Positions 9,601 through 22,148 of a stretch of DNA of 64,000 bases are shown here, in pieces. Both the position numbers and the translations under genes were made by a program. Below the pieces are notes generated by a model, which did no database searches, had not been told where the DNA came from, and was given only the letters and a program-made list of their open reading frames with translations. Position 1 is the stretch's first letter, and each line of letters opens with the position of its first letter. The stretch is taken from contig LDXM01000004.1 of NCBI GenBank assembly GCA_001443375.1, positions 10,089 to 74,088 on the forward strand. Direction: 5' to 3'. The stretch comes from Chloroflexi bacterium CSP1-4. GTDB taxonomy: Bacteria; Chloroflexota; Limnocylindria; Limnocylindrales; CSP1-4.

Positions 9601-10020
9601 GTGAGCGTCCCCGACGAAGAGCCCGCGCCCGCAGCCTCCGATGAGGCGCTGCTGGCCGAACTGGCCGAGCGCGAGACCGCCTATGGCCTGCTTCAGCGCG
9701 GCCTCCTCCTCCTCAAGCGTCGCCATCATGCCCAGGCGGCGGTCATCCTCGAACGGGCCAGGCGGCTCGAGCCGGGCAAGGGCTCGATCCTCGAGCCGCT
9801 CGCGCGGGCTTACTACAACAGCGGCCAGATCGAGGCCGCCGCCGAGGCCTTCGGCCACCTGCTGGACCTCGACCCCAGTGCCGCCTACGGCCACTTCGGG
9901 CGGGGGCAGGCGCTGAAGCGGCTGGGCCGGCGGGACGAGGCGCGGACGCACCTGCGCATCGCTGTCGCCCTGGCCCCGGGATCGCGCATCTACCGGAGCG
10001 CCCTCGATCGTCTCGGCTGA
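9601..10020 (+). CDS. TPR-repeat protein
   Basis: A 139-residue cytosolic protein with about three tetratricopeptide repeats, for example ALEPLARAYYNSGQIEAAAEAF and AYGHFGRGQALKRLGRRDEA-type helices. TPRs bind partner proteins; no enzymatic motif is present. It begins at GTG, with CACGAT six bases upstream as a possible weak -10. It follows the NAPRTase gene by 55 bases and converges on the Nudix gene, whose stop is only 26 bases away. Partner unknown. Confidence 0.8.
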   Translation: MSVPDEEPAPAASDEALLAELAERETAYGLLQRGLLLLKRRHHAQAAVILERARRLEPGKGSILEPLARAYYNSGQIEAAAEAFGHLLDLDPSAAYGHFGRGQALKRLGRRDEARTHLRIAVALAPGSRIYRSALDRLG

Positions 10021-10045
10021 GCGTCCCGCACGTCGGGAGGGTTCC

Positions 10046-10618
10046 TCAGAGATTGCCGCGTTCCGCGAGCCGGGCCAGCCAGAAGATGCCCACCAGCGAC
10101 TTCGCGTCCTCGATGCGGCCGGTCTCGGCGAGCGCGAGCGCCTCACGCCAGGGGAGGCGGACGAGGTCGAGGCGCTCGTCCGGCTCGGGACCGTCGTAGC
10201 CGTCGATGGCCGTCAGTTCGGTGGCGAGGTAGAGGGTCATCGCCTCGCTGGCGAAGCCGGGCGCCGTCCAGAACGTGCCCAGCCGGCGCCAGCGCGCGGC
10301 GCGGTGGCCGGTCTCTTCGGCCAGTTCCCGCGGCGCCGCTTCATCCGGTGGCTCGATCGAACCGTCGGGGCGGCGGTCGAGCGTTCCGGCGGGGATCTCG
10401 AGCAGGGCGCGCCCGGCCGGCGAGCGGAACTGGCGGACGAGGAGCAGGTCCTCGCCGTCGAGCGGGATAACGGCGACCGCCCCGGGATGGTCCACGACCT
10501 CGCGCTGGTGGCGACCGCCGCCGGCGTCCTCGACGGTGTCGACGCGGAAGGTGATGAAGCGGCCGCGGTGCACGACGCGCTGCTCGACGGTCGTCTCGCG
10601 CAGGTGGTCGTCGGTCAC
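10046..10618 (-). CDS. Nudix hydrolase, ADP-ribose pyrophosphatase type
   Basis: The 190-residue protein has the AVIPLDGEDLLLVRQFRSPAG strand region and a Nudix box with the core REL.EETG (APRELAEETGH). The box begins at GTLD and carries an insertion of about six residues (PDGSIEP), as in ADP-ribose pyrophosphatases. The likely reaction is hydrolysis of ADP-ribose to AMP and ribose-5-phosphate, housekeeping for NAD breakdown products. This fits the nearby NAPRTase. The GTG start is preceded six bases away by CATACT (10625-10630 on the minus strand), pointing to a leaderless mRNA. Confidence 0.88.
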   Translation of the reverse strand: MTDDHLRETTVEQRVVHRGRFITFRVDTVEDAGGGRHQREVVDHPGAVAVIPLDGEDLLLVRQFRSPAGRALLEIPAGTLDRRPDGSIEPPDEAAPRELAEETGHRAARWRRLGTFWTAPGFASEAMTLYLATELTAIDGYDGPEPDERLDLVRLPWREALALAETGRIEDAKSLVGIFWLARLAERGNL

Positions 10619-10766
10619 GTGCCGAGTATGACAGGGGTCCCGGTCTCGACCGGTACCACCTTCCTATATCGCCCTACGAATCGGCTCTCGATGATGGCTG
10701 AGCCGTCGACCGCCAGGCCGGCGGAGGCGCACATCCGTCTTCACACGGCCATGGAGGTCGCACTCG

Positions 10767-10856
10767 ATGCAGAAGCTCAAGGCACTCGTCTACCGGCTGG
10801 CGCCGGTCCTCGCGGTGGCCGCCTTCGTGGTGCACCCGAGCAGCTGGCGCTGGTAA
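10767..10856 (+). CDS. 29-residue hydrophobic peptide gene with own SD and terminator
   Basis: The ATG is preceded by GGAGGT at 10753-10758 with eight bases between, the best Shine-Dalgarno in this region. The peptide starts MQKLKALVYRLAP, continues with a hydrophobic stretch (VLAVAAFVV) and ends HPSSWRW before TAA. It is thus basic, then one short membrane-spanning segment, then a Ser/Trp tail. An AT-rich patch CTATATC near 10664 may be its -10. A strong intrinsic terminator begins 24 bases after the stop. The unit is therefore complete and separate from its neighbours. Function unknown: a membrane micropeptide or a signal-peptide precursor are both possible. It has no cysteine and no AgrB-like partner nearby. 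Confidence 0.65.
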   Translation: MQKLKALVYRLAPVLAVAAFVVHPSSWRW

Positions 10857-10880
10857 GACCAGGTCCATCCAGACGCATCG

Positions 10881-10913
10881 ACGGCGCGCCGAGAGGCGCG
10901 CCGTTCACGTTTT
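10881..10913 (+). terminator. Intrinsic terminator of the 29-codon gene
   Basis: ACGGCGCGCC (10881-10890) pairs perfectly with GGCGCGCCGT (10895-10904) around a GAGA loop, followed by TCACGTTTT. A ten-base-pair GC-rich stem with a GNRA tetraloop and a T run is a textbook Rho-independent terminator. It also separates the small gene from the SIS gene, whose promoter lies just downstream. Confidence 0.85.
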
Positions 10914-10950
10914 CGGGGGCGCCCCGTCGTCGGGCGCTACCCTTAGCGGC

Positions 10951-11988
10951 GTGGGCCTGAGGGACGAGATCCTCGCGCAGCCCGAGGTGGCCGGGCGCCT
11001 CCTCGAGCGCCAGCGCGTGCCCATGGCCGAGCTGGCCGCGACGCTCCACAGCCGCGAGATCGACTACGTCGTCATCGCCGCCCGCGGCACCTCTGATCAC
11101 GCGGCCATCTATGCCCAGTACCTGCTGGGAACACGCCATCGGCTGCCCGTCGCCCTCGCGACGCCGTCGATCCTGTCGCTGTACGGGGTGACGCCGCGTT
11201 TCCGGCGGGCGCTCGTGGTGGGCATCAGCCAGTCCGGGGCCTCGCCGGATGTCGCGGGGGTGGTCGCGGCCGCACGCGACCAGGGAGCGCCCACCGTCGC
11301 CATCACCAACGACCCGCGCTCGGCGCTGGCGGACGCCGCGGACCACGTCATCGACCTGGGTGCCGGCCCCGAGCGTGCCGTGGCCGCCACGAAGACGTAC
11401 ACCGCGCAGCTGCTGGCCATCGCCCTCCTCTCGGCCGCCCTGCACCGCGACGCCGCGTTCGACGAGGCCATCGCCGGGGTGCCGGAGGCGCTCGGCCGGG
11501 CGCTGGCAGCCGAGCCGGAGGCGAAGCGGATCGCGCGGGACCAGGCCGCCCTCGACCGGTGCGTGGTTCTCGGCCGCGGCTACGACTACGCCACCGCGCG
11601 CGAATGGGCGCTGAAGCTCAAGGAGCTGGCCTACGTGCTGGCCGAGCCGTACTCGGCGGCGGACTTCCAGCACGGCCCCGTCGCGCTCGTCGAGCCCGGC
11701 TTCTCCGTGCTCGCGGTGGCCTGCGGCGGCTCGGCCTCGGCCGACCTGGTGGAGCTCCTGCGCCGCCTTCGCAGCGAGCAGAGCGCCGAGCTGCTGGTCG
11801 TCTCCGATCAGGCCGAGACCCGGGCCCTGGGCAGGTGGTCGCTGCCGGTCCCCGACGGTGTGGCGGAGTCGCTGATGCCGCTCGTGAGCATCGTCCCGGG
11901 GCAGCTCCACGCTTTCCACCTCGCGCGCGCGAAGGGCCTCGATCCCGAGGCCCCGCGCCACCTGCGCAAGGTCACCCGCACCCGCTGA
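10951..11988 (+). CDS. SIS-domain sugar-phosphate isomerase/deaminase
   Basis: The 345-residue protein has two SIS domains like the C-terminal half of glucosamine-6-phosphate synthase: ARGTSDHAAIYAQYLL, VGISQSGASPDV and TKTYTAQLLAIALL in the first, and GRGYDYATAREWALKLKELAYVLAEPYSAADFQHGP in the second. The glutaminase domain is absent. Stand-alone proteins of this build are glucosamine-6-phosphate deaminases (NagB-II/GlmD) or AgaS-like isomerases. It probably feeds amino-sugar phosphates into glycolysis, consistent with the sugar-use genes that follow. The GTG start sits seven bases after TACCCT (10938-10943), suggesting leaderless expression. It converges with the GH13 gene 18 bases away. 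Confidence 0.88.
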   Translation: MGLRDEILAQPEVAGRLLERQRVPMAELAATLHSREIDYVVIAARGTSDHAAIYAQYLLGTRHRLPVALATPSILSLYGVTPRFRRALVVGISQSGASPDVAGVVAAARDQGAPTVAITNDPRSALADAADHVIDLGAGPERAVAATKTYTAQLLAIALLSAALHRDAAFDEAIAGVPEALGRALAAEPEAKRIARDQAALDRCVVLGRGYDYATAREWALKLKELAYVLAEPYSAADFQHGPVALVEPGFSVLAVACGGSASADLVELLRRLRSEQSAELLVVSDQAETRALGRWSLPVPDGVAESLMPLVSIVPGQLHAFHLARAKGLDPEAPRHLRKVTRTR

Positions 11989-12005
11989 CGGGCCGGTCGG
12001 CGGGC

Positions 12006-13673
12006 TCACTCGAGCCGGAGCAGCACCGCCTCCCGAGCCCGGAGGTTCACGCGCCCCTCCGCGATGACCCGCTCCTCGCTCGACCCGGCGCTTGAGAGGA
12101 GCAGCCGCGGCCGTCCCTGCACGCCCCCCAGGTCGACCGTCGCGGCGCGATCCTCGGTGGTCAGCGCCATCAGGACGCGCTCCTCGGGCGCCTCGCGGAA
12201 GTAGGCCAGGACGCCCCTCTCGCCGGCCACGAGCCATCGAAAGGTGCCCGTCTGCAGCGCCGCCGATGCTCCCCGCAACCAGAGCAGGCGCCGGTGGAAC
12301 GAGAGCACGGAGTCGGCGTCCGCCGCCTGCGCGGCAACGTTACGCGTGGGCGCGTCGGGCGCCATGCGCAGCCACGGGCGGCCGGTCGTGAAGCCGCCGT
12401 TGGGGGCCGCCGACCAGGGCATCGGGGCGCGGCACTGGTCGCGGTTCCACCAGAGGGGGAGGGGCCAATAGCGTCGTGCCGGCGGATCGACGATCTCGCG
12501 CCGGGGAACGTGGATGTCCCCCAGGCCGATCTCATCCCCGTAGTAGAGGAACGGCGTGCCCCGCAGCGTGAGGAGGAGCATGGCCGCGGCCTTCGCCACG
12601 TGGTCGCGGTCGGCCCCACGCGCCAGGCGCGTGGAGGGGCGGGGCTGGTCGTGGTTCGAGAGGACGACGGTCGGCCAGCGGTCGGGCCCGAAGGCGGCCT
12701 CGCGCTCGTCGATGGCCCGCGCCAGGCGGTCGGCGCGCCAGGGTTGCCCGATGAGCCGGAAGTCGAAGATGAGGTGCCGGGGGGCGGCATAGCCGGCCGC
12801 CTCGCGCGGGTCCCCCGCGAACAGCTCGCCCACGCTCATCCTCCCGGGCGCTCCGTCGACCAGGGCGCGGAACTCGGCCAGCAGGTCGGCCATCTCGGGC
12901 TGGTCCTTGTCGTACACGTGGCGCTGGCGGTCCCAGGCCCGCCAGCCACCGGGGAAGCGGCGCGGGTTGGAGCGCAACGCCGCGTCCTTGAAGAAGGCGT
13001 TGAAGACGTCGAGACGGAAGCCGTCCACGCCCCGCGCCAGCCAGAAGCGGACCACGTCGAGCATCGCGGCGCGCACGGCCGGGTGCCGCCAGTTCAGGTC
13101 CGGCTGCTGGGGCAGGAACGTGTGCAGGTAGAACTGCCCGCGCGCCGGCTCCCAGGTCCAGGCCGGCCCGCCGAAGAAGCTCACCCAGTTGTTCGGCGGG
13201 CGGGGGCGGCCGCGCCGCGTCCGCCCGACCGGGTCGCGCCAGATGTACCAGTCGGCATAGGGCCCGTGTCGGTCGGTCCGAGAGCCTAGAAACCAGGCAT
13301 GGAGATGGCTCGTGTGGTTCATGACGAGGTCGAGGACCACGGCGATCCCGCGCCGGTGTGCCTCGGTCACGATACGGTCGAACCCCCCGAGCGATCCGAA
13401 GACGGGATCGACGCTCACGTAGTCGGCCACGTCGTAGCCGACGTCGAAGCCGGGCGAGGGGTAGATCGGCGAGAGCCACAGGGCGTCGACGCCGAGCGAG
13501 CCCGGCGTCCCGTCGTTGAGATGGTCGAGGTGGGCGACGATGCCCGCCAGGTCGCCCACGCCGTCCCCGTCGCTGTCGGCGAAGCTGCGCGGGTAGACCT
13601 GGTAGACGACACCGCGCCGCCACCAGTCGTGCCGGAGGGCCGCCGGCGGTCCCGTTTCCGCGGCCTCGGTCAT
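12006..13673 (-). CDS. GH13 alpha-glucosidase (oligo-1,6-glucosidase/trehalase-like)
   Basis: The 555-residue protein is a GH13 hydrolase. VVYQVYPRSFADSDGDGVGDLAGI is the family start. DLVMNHTS (region I), GVDGFRLDVFNAF (region II, nucleophile Asp), VGELFAG (region III, acid/base Glu) and VLSNHDQPR (region IV) are all intact. It would hydrolyse terminal alpha-glucosidic bonds of short oligosaccharides in the cytosol; exact linkage is not readable. No signal peptide is seen. The frame is open farther upstream into the ATPase gene, but the conserved protein starts at ATG 13673. It lies 25 bases after the transporter ATPase gene on the same strand and is probably co-transcribed. Confidence 0.92.
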   Translation of the reverse strand: MTEAAETGPPAALRHDWWRRGVVYQVYPRSFADSDGDGVGDLAGIVAHLDHLNDGTPGSLGVDALWLSPIYPSPGFDVGYDVADYVSVDPVFGSLGGFDRIVTEAHRRGIAVVLDLVMNHTSHLHAWFLGSRTDRHGPYADWYIWRDPVGRTRRGRPRPPNNWVSFFGGPAWTWEPARGQFYLHTFLPQQPDLNWRHPAVRAAMLDVVRFWLARGVDGFRLDVFNAFFKDAALRSNPRRFPGGWRAWDRQRHVYDKDQPEMADLLAEFRALVDGAPGRMSVGELFAGDPREAAGYAAPRHLIFDFRLIGQPWRADRLARAIDEREAAFGPDRWPTVVLSNHDQPRPSTRLARGADRDHVAKAAAMLLLTLRGTPFLYYGDEIGLGDIHVPRREIVDPPARRYWPLPLWWNRDQCRAPMPWSAAPNGGFTTGRPWLRMAPDAPTRNVAAQAADADSVLSFHRRLLWLRGASAALQTGTFRWLVAGERGVLAYFREAPEERVLMALTTEDRAATVDLGGVQGRPRLLLSSAGSSEERVIAEGRVNLRAREAVLLRLE

Positions 13674-13698
13674 CGGCCCCGGGCCTCCGGCGCGCTGC

Positions 13699-14814
<1,116 letters not shown>

Positions 14815-14920
14815 GGGCGTGCTCCCATTCGCCCCGCCGGGTCCATCGCGGGCCCTTGCATCCAGCCGCCGAGGCGGAACGTGGACGGGCCCCGTACGTG
14901 GTCAGACGCGGAGTGGCCAC

Positions 14921-14926
14921 ATCATA
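14921..14926 (-). promoter_or_regulatory. Candidate -10 element for the ATPase-glucosidase unit
   Basis: On the minus strand this reads TATGAT, a strong -10 hexamer, in the 152-base gap between the ATPase gene and the preceding propeller gene. No good -35 is seen at 17 bases. It would give a leader of roughly 100 bases, unlike the leaderless genes elsewhere in the window. Confidence 0.4.
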
Positions 14927-14966
14927 GCGAAGCCTGATTCCGGCCGGCGACCGTTCCGGATGGCGC

Positions 14967-17501
<2,535 letters not shown>

Positions 17502-17814
17502 GCCCGTCCTCCTTGGGGTCGCGTATAGGCGAGACAGCGTCGATCGGGCCGGGGCCCGCACATCCCCATTGTGCACGCTTCGCCAGCGATCCGGTAGGCG
17601 GATCCGCTCATGGCAACATCGCGGGCGGCCCGACGAGGGCAACGCCCCGCTACGATGTCACGGTCGCCTCGAGGCCAGGCTTGATGCCCCGCGGATGGCC
17701 CCTCCTCGACGACAGCTCCCGGAGGTGGTCCGTCGTGTCATGCCCGTCCGGTCGTGTGACGGTCCATCGTCGCTCGGCAGCGCGGCACGCCGGCGAAGCG
17801 GCGGATCTCGATCG
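17502..17814. other. 313-base intergenic region between divergent genes
   Basis: Besides the ribosome site and possible TATACG -10 of the minus-strand propeller gene, I see TACGAT near 17650 as a weak plus-strand -10 for the mannosidase. There is no clear operator, hairpin or reading frame of its own. As the divergent start of two carbohydrate-related units it is the expected place for a sugar-responsive repressor site. Confidence 0.4.
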
Positions 17815-20550
17815 ATGAAGCGTGCGGCGCCCCGCATCGTCCACCTGGTCCCGCACACGCACTGGGACCGCGAGTGGTACCTCCCGTTCCAGTCGTTCCG
17901 CCTGCGCCTGGTCGAGCTGGTCGATGGTCTGCTCGACGAGATGGAGGCCGACCCCCGGGTGCGCTTCACGCTCGACGGCCAGACGGCGACCGTGGACGAC
18001 TACCTCGAGGTCAGGCCGGAGAACGAGCAGCGCGTCGCGCGCCTCGTCGCGGCAGGGCGGCTTGCCGTCGGTCCCTGGCGGATCCTGATGGACGAGTTCC
18101 TCGTCTCCGGCGAGACGCTCGTCCGGAACCTCGAACAGGGGATGAGGCGGGCGACGGAGCTGGGCCGGGTGATGGCGATCGGCTACCTGCCCGACATGTT
18201 CGGCCACGTGGCCCAGATGCCGCAGCTCCTGCGTCGGGCGGGCATCGAGGATGCCGTCGTCTGGCGCGGCGTCCCGGCCGCCATCGACCGCCACGTCTTC
18301 GCCTGGACGGGGCCGGATGGCTCGACCGTCCGCTGCGAATACCTGCTCGGCGGCTACGGCAACGGCCGGGACGTCCTGTCGTTGCCGGATCGCATCGGTC
18401 ACAAGCTCGACGTCTACGTCCGCGCCCAGCTGCCGGCCTTCGGTGACGACGAGATCCTGGCCATGTACGGCGAGGATCACTCCCTGCCGCTGCCGGGTTA
18501 TGCCGGGCACGTGGCCGCGTTCAACGGCTCGCAGGACCGCTACGAGCTGCGCATCGCGACGCTGGCCGAGTACATCACGGCGACGCGCGCGCGGTCCCTC
18601 CCCGAACGCTCTTGGCCCGGCGAGCTGCGCTCGGGCGCCCGGGCCAACGTGCTCATGGGCGTCACCTCGCACCGCATCGAGGTACGCCAGGCGGCGGGCC
18701 GGGTGGAGCGCCTGCTCGAACGGGTCGCCGAACCCCTGCTCGCCCTGTACGGCGACGTGTGGCCGGAGCGACTGCTGGACCTGGCCTGGCGCCGGGTCGT
18801 CGAGAACTCGGCGCACGACTCGATCTGCGCGTGCTCCGCGGAGGCGACCGTGGCCCAGGTCCAGGTGCGTTTTGCCGAGGCGGAGCAGATCGCGCGCGGC
18901 GTCACGGAGCGGGCGCTCTCCGCCATCGGTCGGCGGGTGGCGGAGGGCGCCTTCGTCGCCGTCAACCCATCGCCCACGGCGCGCACGGACCTCGTCGAGC
19001 TGGAGGTCCTGGCCGCGAACAGCCCGGTCGGTGCCCCGCTCGTGGCGCCGGACGGCTCGCCGGCCCCGACCCAGGACCTCGGCGTCCTGGAACGCGTGGT
19101 CGACGACGTGGCGCTGGAGGCCGGGGAGGTCGTGCCCTACCTCCGGCGCCGCATGCACGCCCGCGAGCTGTACACGTACCAGGTGAACGGTTACGTGCTG
19201 GAGGGCACGGCGGCGGAGACGATCGTGATCCTCGACGTGGACCGGGTGCCCGACCCGCCCGATCTCGACGTCGACGCGCTGCTCGAGGAGCTGGACGCCC
19301 TGGCGACCCGTGCGCCCGGCGCCCCGTGGCGGCTGCAGGTCGTCGCCCGACCCCGTCGGCGGCTGCTGGCCATGGTGACCGTGCCGCCGCTCGGCTGGAC
19401 GGCGCTCGCCGCGGGGGTGGGTCCCTCGGTCGCCCCGGGCTCCGCGGTCGTGGCCTCGGCCCGCGGGTTGGCCAACGGGCTCGCCTCGGTGACGGTTGCC
19501 CACGACGGGACGCTCACCATCGGCGGGTCGGACGTGACCCTGCGTGGCGTGGGCCGCCTGGTCGATGGTGGCGACGTGGGTGACAGCTACAACTACGCGC
19601 CGCCGCCGTCCGAGATGCTCGTCGACCGACCGTCCCGGGTCACCGTCACCGCCGGTGAGACGGGCCCGCTGCGCGCCGACCTCGTCGTGACGCGGACCTA
19701 TGTCTGGCCGCGGGGTCTCCTCGACGATCTCTCCGCACGGACCGCGGAAACGGTCGAGGTGGACGTGCGGACCCGTGTCGAGCTGCGTGCCGGCGAGGAC
19801 TTCGTGCGCATCGCCCTCGAGTTCGACAACCGGTCGCTCGACCACCGCCTGCGTTTCCACATCCCGCTCCCGGCACCGACCGACCGGTCCTTCGCGGAAG
19901 GCCAGTTCGCGATCGTCGAACGCGGCCTGGAGATGGAGGGTGGCCATGGGGAGTGGCCGCTGCCGACCTTCCCCGCCCACGGTTTCATCGCGGTGGCCGG
20001 CGTCGCCGTCCTCCTCGATCACGTCCTCGAATACGAGCTGGTCGATGGCGGCGAGCTGGCGCTGACGGTGCTGCGCGCGACGGGCCTCATCAGTCGGGAC
20101 CGGCACCCCTGGCGCGACGAGCCCGCGGGCCCCGTCATCGCGGCGCCCACCGGCCAGGCCCAGGGCCTGCGCCGCCTCGCGTTCGCCATCCTCCCGCACG
20201 CCGCCACAACCCCCGGTGCGCGCGTGCTCGAGGCCGCCGAGCGCTACCGCCAGCCCTTCTTGACGACGATCGGCAGCGGGCCCCGGCAGTTGGCCCTCAC
20301 CGAGGCGACCGGGCTCGCCGTAGAGGGCGAGGGGGTCGTCATGACCTCGCTCCGCCGCCGCGGCGACGCTCTCGAGCTCCGCCTCGTCAACGAGAGCGGG
20401 GAGGGGAAACGCGCCGTGATCCGTGGCTCGTTCACGAGCACGGCCACGGTCGACCTGCTCGGCCGCCCGCAGGGGGACGAACGAACGTGCAGCGGCGTCG
20501 TCGAGCGTCTACTCGGACCCTGGGAGATCGCCACGATCCAGCTGCGCTGA
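17815..20550 (+). CDS. GH38 alpha-mannosidase (mannosylglycerate hydrolase-like)
   Basis: The 911-residue protein begins HLVPHTHWDREWYLPFQ, the GH38 metal-binding signature (His, Asp). YLPDMFGHVAQMPQ carries the nucleophile Asp at about residue 127, and MGVTSHRIEVRQA and ENSAHDSICACS follow. The second half is the beta-sandwich retaining-mannosidase region. Size and motifs resemble the bacterial MngB-like group, which hydrolyses alpha-mannosides or mannosylglycerate in the cytosol. No signal peptide. The frame is open far upstream, but ATG 17815 is the first start before the conserved HTHWD. The binding-protein gene follows 231 bases later with its own promoter, tying the enzyme to sugar import. 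Confidence 0.93.
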   Translation: MKRAAPRIVHLVPHTHWDREWYLPFQSFRLRLVELVDGLLDEMEADPRVRFTLDGQTATVDDYLEVRPENEQRVARLVAAGRLAVGPWRILMDEFLVSGETLVRNLEQGMRRATELGRVMAIGYLPDMFGHVAQMPQLLRRAGIEDAVVWRGVPAAIDRHVFAWTGPDGSTVRCEYLLGGYGNGRDVLSLPDRIGHKLDVYVRAQLPAFGDDEILAMYGEDHSLPLPGYAGHVAAFNGSQDRYELRIATLAEYITATRARSLPERSWPGELRSGARANVLMGVTSHRIEVRQAAGRVERLLERVAEPLLALYGDVWPERLLDLAWRRVVENSAHDSICACSAEATVAQVQVRFAEAEQIARGVTERALSAIGRRVAEGAFVAVNPSPTARTDLVELEVLAANSPVGAPLVAPDGSPAPTQDLGVLERVVDDVALEAGEVVPYLRRRMHARELYTYQVNGYVLEGTAAETIVILDVDRVPDPPDLDVDALLEELDALATRAPGAPWRLQVVARPRRRLLAMVTVPPLGWTALAAGVGPSVAPGSAVVASARGLANGLASVTVAHDGTLTIGGSDVTLRGVGRLVDGGDVGDSYNYAPPPSEMLVDRPSRVTVTAGETGPLRADLVVTRTYVWPRGLLDDLSARTAETVEVDVRTRVELRAGEDFVRIALEFDNRSLDHRLRFHIPLPAPTDRSFAEGQFAIVERGLEMEGGHGEWPLPTFPAHGFIAVAGVAVLLDHVLEYELVDGGELALTVLRATGLISRDRHPWRDEPAGPVIAAPTGQAQGLRRLAFAILPHAATTPGARVLEAAERYRQPFLTTIGSGPRQLALTEATGLAVEGEGVVMTSLRRRGDALELRLVNESGEGKRAVIRGSFTSTATVDLLGRPQGDERTCSGVVERLLGPWEIATIQLR

Positions 20551-20610
20551 CCGGATCGGGCGCCCGCGGCCGCGTGGCCGAGTTCACGCGCGAGGAGTGA
20601 TCTCAGGCAC

Positions 20611-20640
20611 TTGACGCGGCGTCGCTGAAGGGCGTCTACT
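20611..20640 (+). promoter_or_regulatory. Candidate promoter of the sugar ABC transport operon
   Basis: TTGACG at 20611-20616 and TCTACT at 20635-20640 are separated by 18 bases, close to the sigma-70 consensus. They lie in the gap after the mannosidase, about 140 bases before the binding-protein ATG. This predicts a leadered message, in agreement with the strong Shine-Dalgarno of that gene. Confidence 0.55.
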
Positions 20641-20748
20641 GGTGCCGGACAAGGTCGCACGGCACGCGGTCGAGGTCTGTTCCCGACCGACCGCATCTGA
20701 GCCACAAGGATAGGCTCTGTCGCGCGGCCCACGCGGGCCCAGCCGGCC

Positions 20749-20766
20749 CGTTCGGTACCGTTCGGA
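20749..20766 (+). promoter_or_regulatory. Direct repeat that may be an operator
   Basis: CCGTTCGG occurs twice with two bases between (20749-20756 and 20759-20766), and the junction forms the palindrome CGGTACCG. It sits in the leader just before the ribosome site AGGAGG of the binding-protein gene. A repressor bound here could block elongation or initiation. No regulator gene is next to it. Confidence 0.35.
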
Positions 20767-20781
20767 AGAGGAGGACTTTCG

Positions 20782-22125
20782 ATGCGCCAACCTCGACCCG
20801 TCCGGGTCATCGCCCTGGTCGTCGTGGGCATGCTGCTTGCCGCGTGCGGCGCCGCGGCTTCGCCGACCCCGGCGACGCAGCCGACGACGCAGCCGACGGC
20901 AGCGCCCACCGTCGAAGCAACGGCACCGCCGCCCGAGGCGGGGAGCCTGACCGTCCTGTCGCTGTGGGGCGGCAGCGAGCGAGCGAACTTCCTGGCGGTG
21001 ATCGACGGCTTCACCGCCAAGACCGGCATCGCGGTCCAGTACGAGACCGCTCGTGACTTCCTGCCCGTCATGCGCACGCGGCTCGCGGCCGGTAATCCGC
21101 CGATGATCGCGATCATCCCCCGACCGGGCGTCATGGTCGACTTCGCCAAGGAGGGCTACCTCGTCGACCTCGCGACACTCGGCATCACGAATATGTCAGC
21201 CAACTACAGCCAGGCCTGGCTGGATCTGGGCACGGCTGAGGGCACGTTGTACGGTGTCGCCGTCAAGGCGAACTCGAAGAGCACGATGTGGTACAAGCCG
21301 GCCTCGTTCGCGGCCTTGGGCGTCCAGCCGCCCACCGACTGGGCTGGCCTGGTGGCCATCGCCGACAAGTACGTCGCGGCCGGGAAGATCCCCTTCGCCG
21401 TCGGCGGCAAGGACTCGTGGACCCTGACCGACTGGTTCGAGAACATCTACGTGCGGACGGCCGGGCCCGACAAGTACAGCGAGCTGTTCGGCGGCACGCT
21501 GCCGTTCAACGACCAGACGGTCAAGGACGCCATGAAGCGGATGGCCGATCTGATCGCCGTCGACAAGTACGTCGCGGGCGGGCGCCAGGGTGTCCTGGGG
21601 ACCGGTTTCGTCGACGGCATCGGCCGCGTGTTCGGTACGAGTGCCGACGCCGAGATGTACTACGAAGGCGGTTTCGTCGGCGGGATCGCACTGGGCGACG
21701 TCAACCCGTCGCTCACGCCGGTGAAGGACATCGCGTTCTTCACCTTCCCGCAGATCGACCCGGCCCAAGGCACGCCGCTCATCGGTGGCGGAGACCTCGC
21801 CGTCGCTTTCGTCGACAACAACATGGTGCGAGGGTTCATGGCCTACCTCTCGAGCAAGGACTCGGCCGACATCTGGGCGTCGACCGGGACGATCTCCCCG
21901 AACAAGAACACCGACACGACTAAGTACCCGAACCCTCTGGCGGTCGAAGAGGCCAAGCAGGTCGCCGGTGCGGCGGCCTTCCGTTTCGACGGCTCGGACC
22001 TCCTGCCGGGCACGCTCGGCGAGCAGTGGGGCACGACGCTGCAGGGTGTCATCGAGAACCCAACCAACATCGACAAACTCCTGAACGACTTCGAGGAGCT
22101 GGCCAAGGCCGAATTCGGTCGCTGA
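20782..22125 (+). CDS. Sugar ABC transporter substrate-binding lipoprotein
   Basis: The 447-residue protein has a lipoprotein signal: RPVRVIALVVVGMLLAAC with the lipobox cysteine at residue 22, then a PT-rich tether. The mature part is a family 1 extracellular solute-binding protein (LTVLSLWGGSERANFLAVIDGF... YGVAVKANSKSTMWYKPASF), like those for alpha-glucosides and other oligosaccharides. It is anchored outside the membrane and hands sugar to the two permeases downstream. The start ATG has AGGAGG seven bases upstream. A 15-base-pair hairpin follows the stop and could raise its expression over the permeases. Confidence 0.92.
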   Translation: MRQPRPVRVIALVVVGMLLAACGAAASPTPATQPTTQPTAAPTVEATAPPPEAGSLTVLSLWGGSERANFLAVIDGFTAKTGIAVQYETARDFLPVMRTRLAAGNPPMIAIIPRPGVMVDFAKEGYLVDLATLGITNMSANYSQAWLDLGTAEGTLYGVAVKANSKSTMWYKPASFAALGVQPPTDWAGLVAIADKYVAAGKIPFAVGGKDSWTLTDWFENIYVRTAGPDKYSELFGGTLPFNDQTVKDAMKRMADLIAVDKYVAGGRQGVLGTGFVDGIGRVFGTSADAEMYYEGGFVGGIALGDVNPSLTPVKDIAFFTFPQIDPAQGTPLIGGGDLAVAFVDNNMVRGFMAYLSSKDSADIWASTGTISPNKNTDTTKYPNPLAVEEAKQVAGAAAFRFDGSDLLPGTLGEQWGTTLQGVIENPTNIDKLLNDFEELAKAEFGR

Positions 22126-22148
22126 GGCGACTCCGGCCTGTCTCAGGC

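Noticed and set aside
10767-10856. The 29-residue peptide as an AgrD-type autoinducer precursor
   Set aside because: It has no cysteine, no acidic C-terminal recognition tail and no AgrB-like protease nearby, so this identity was not assigned.
17650-20199. 849-residue open frame on the minus strand
   Set aside because: It is antisense to the GH38 mannosidase, with no motif and shadow-like composition.
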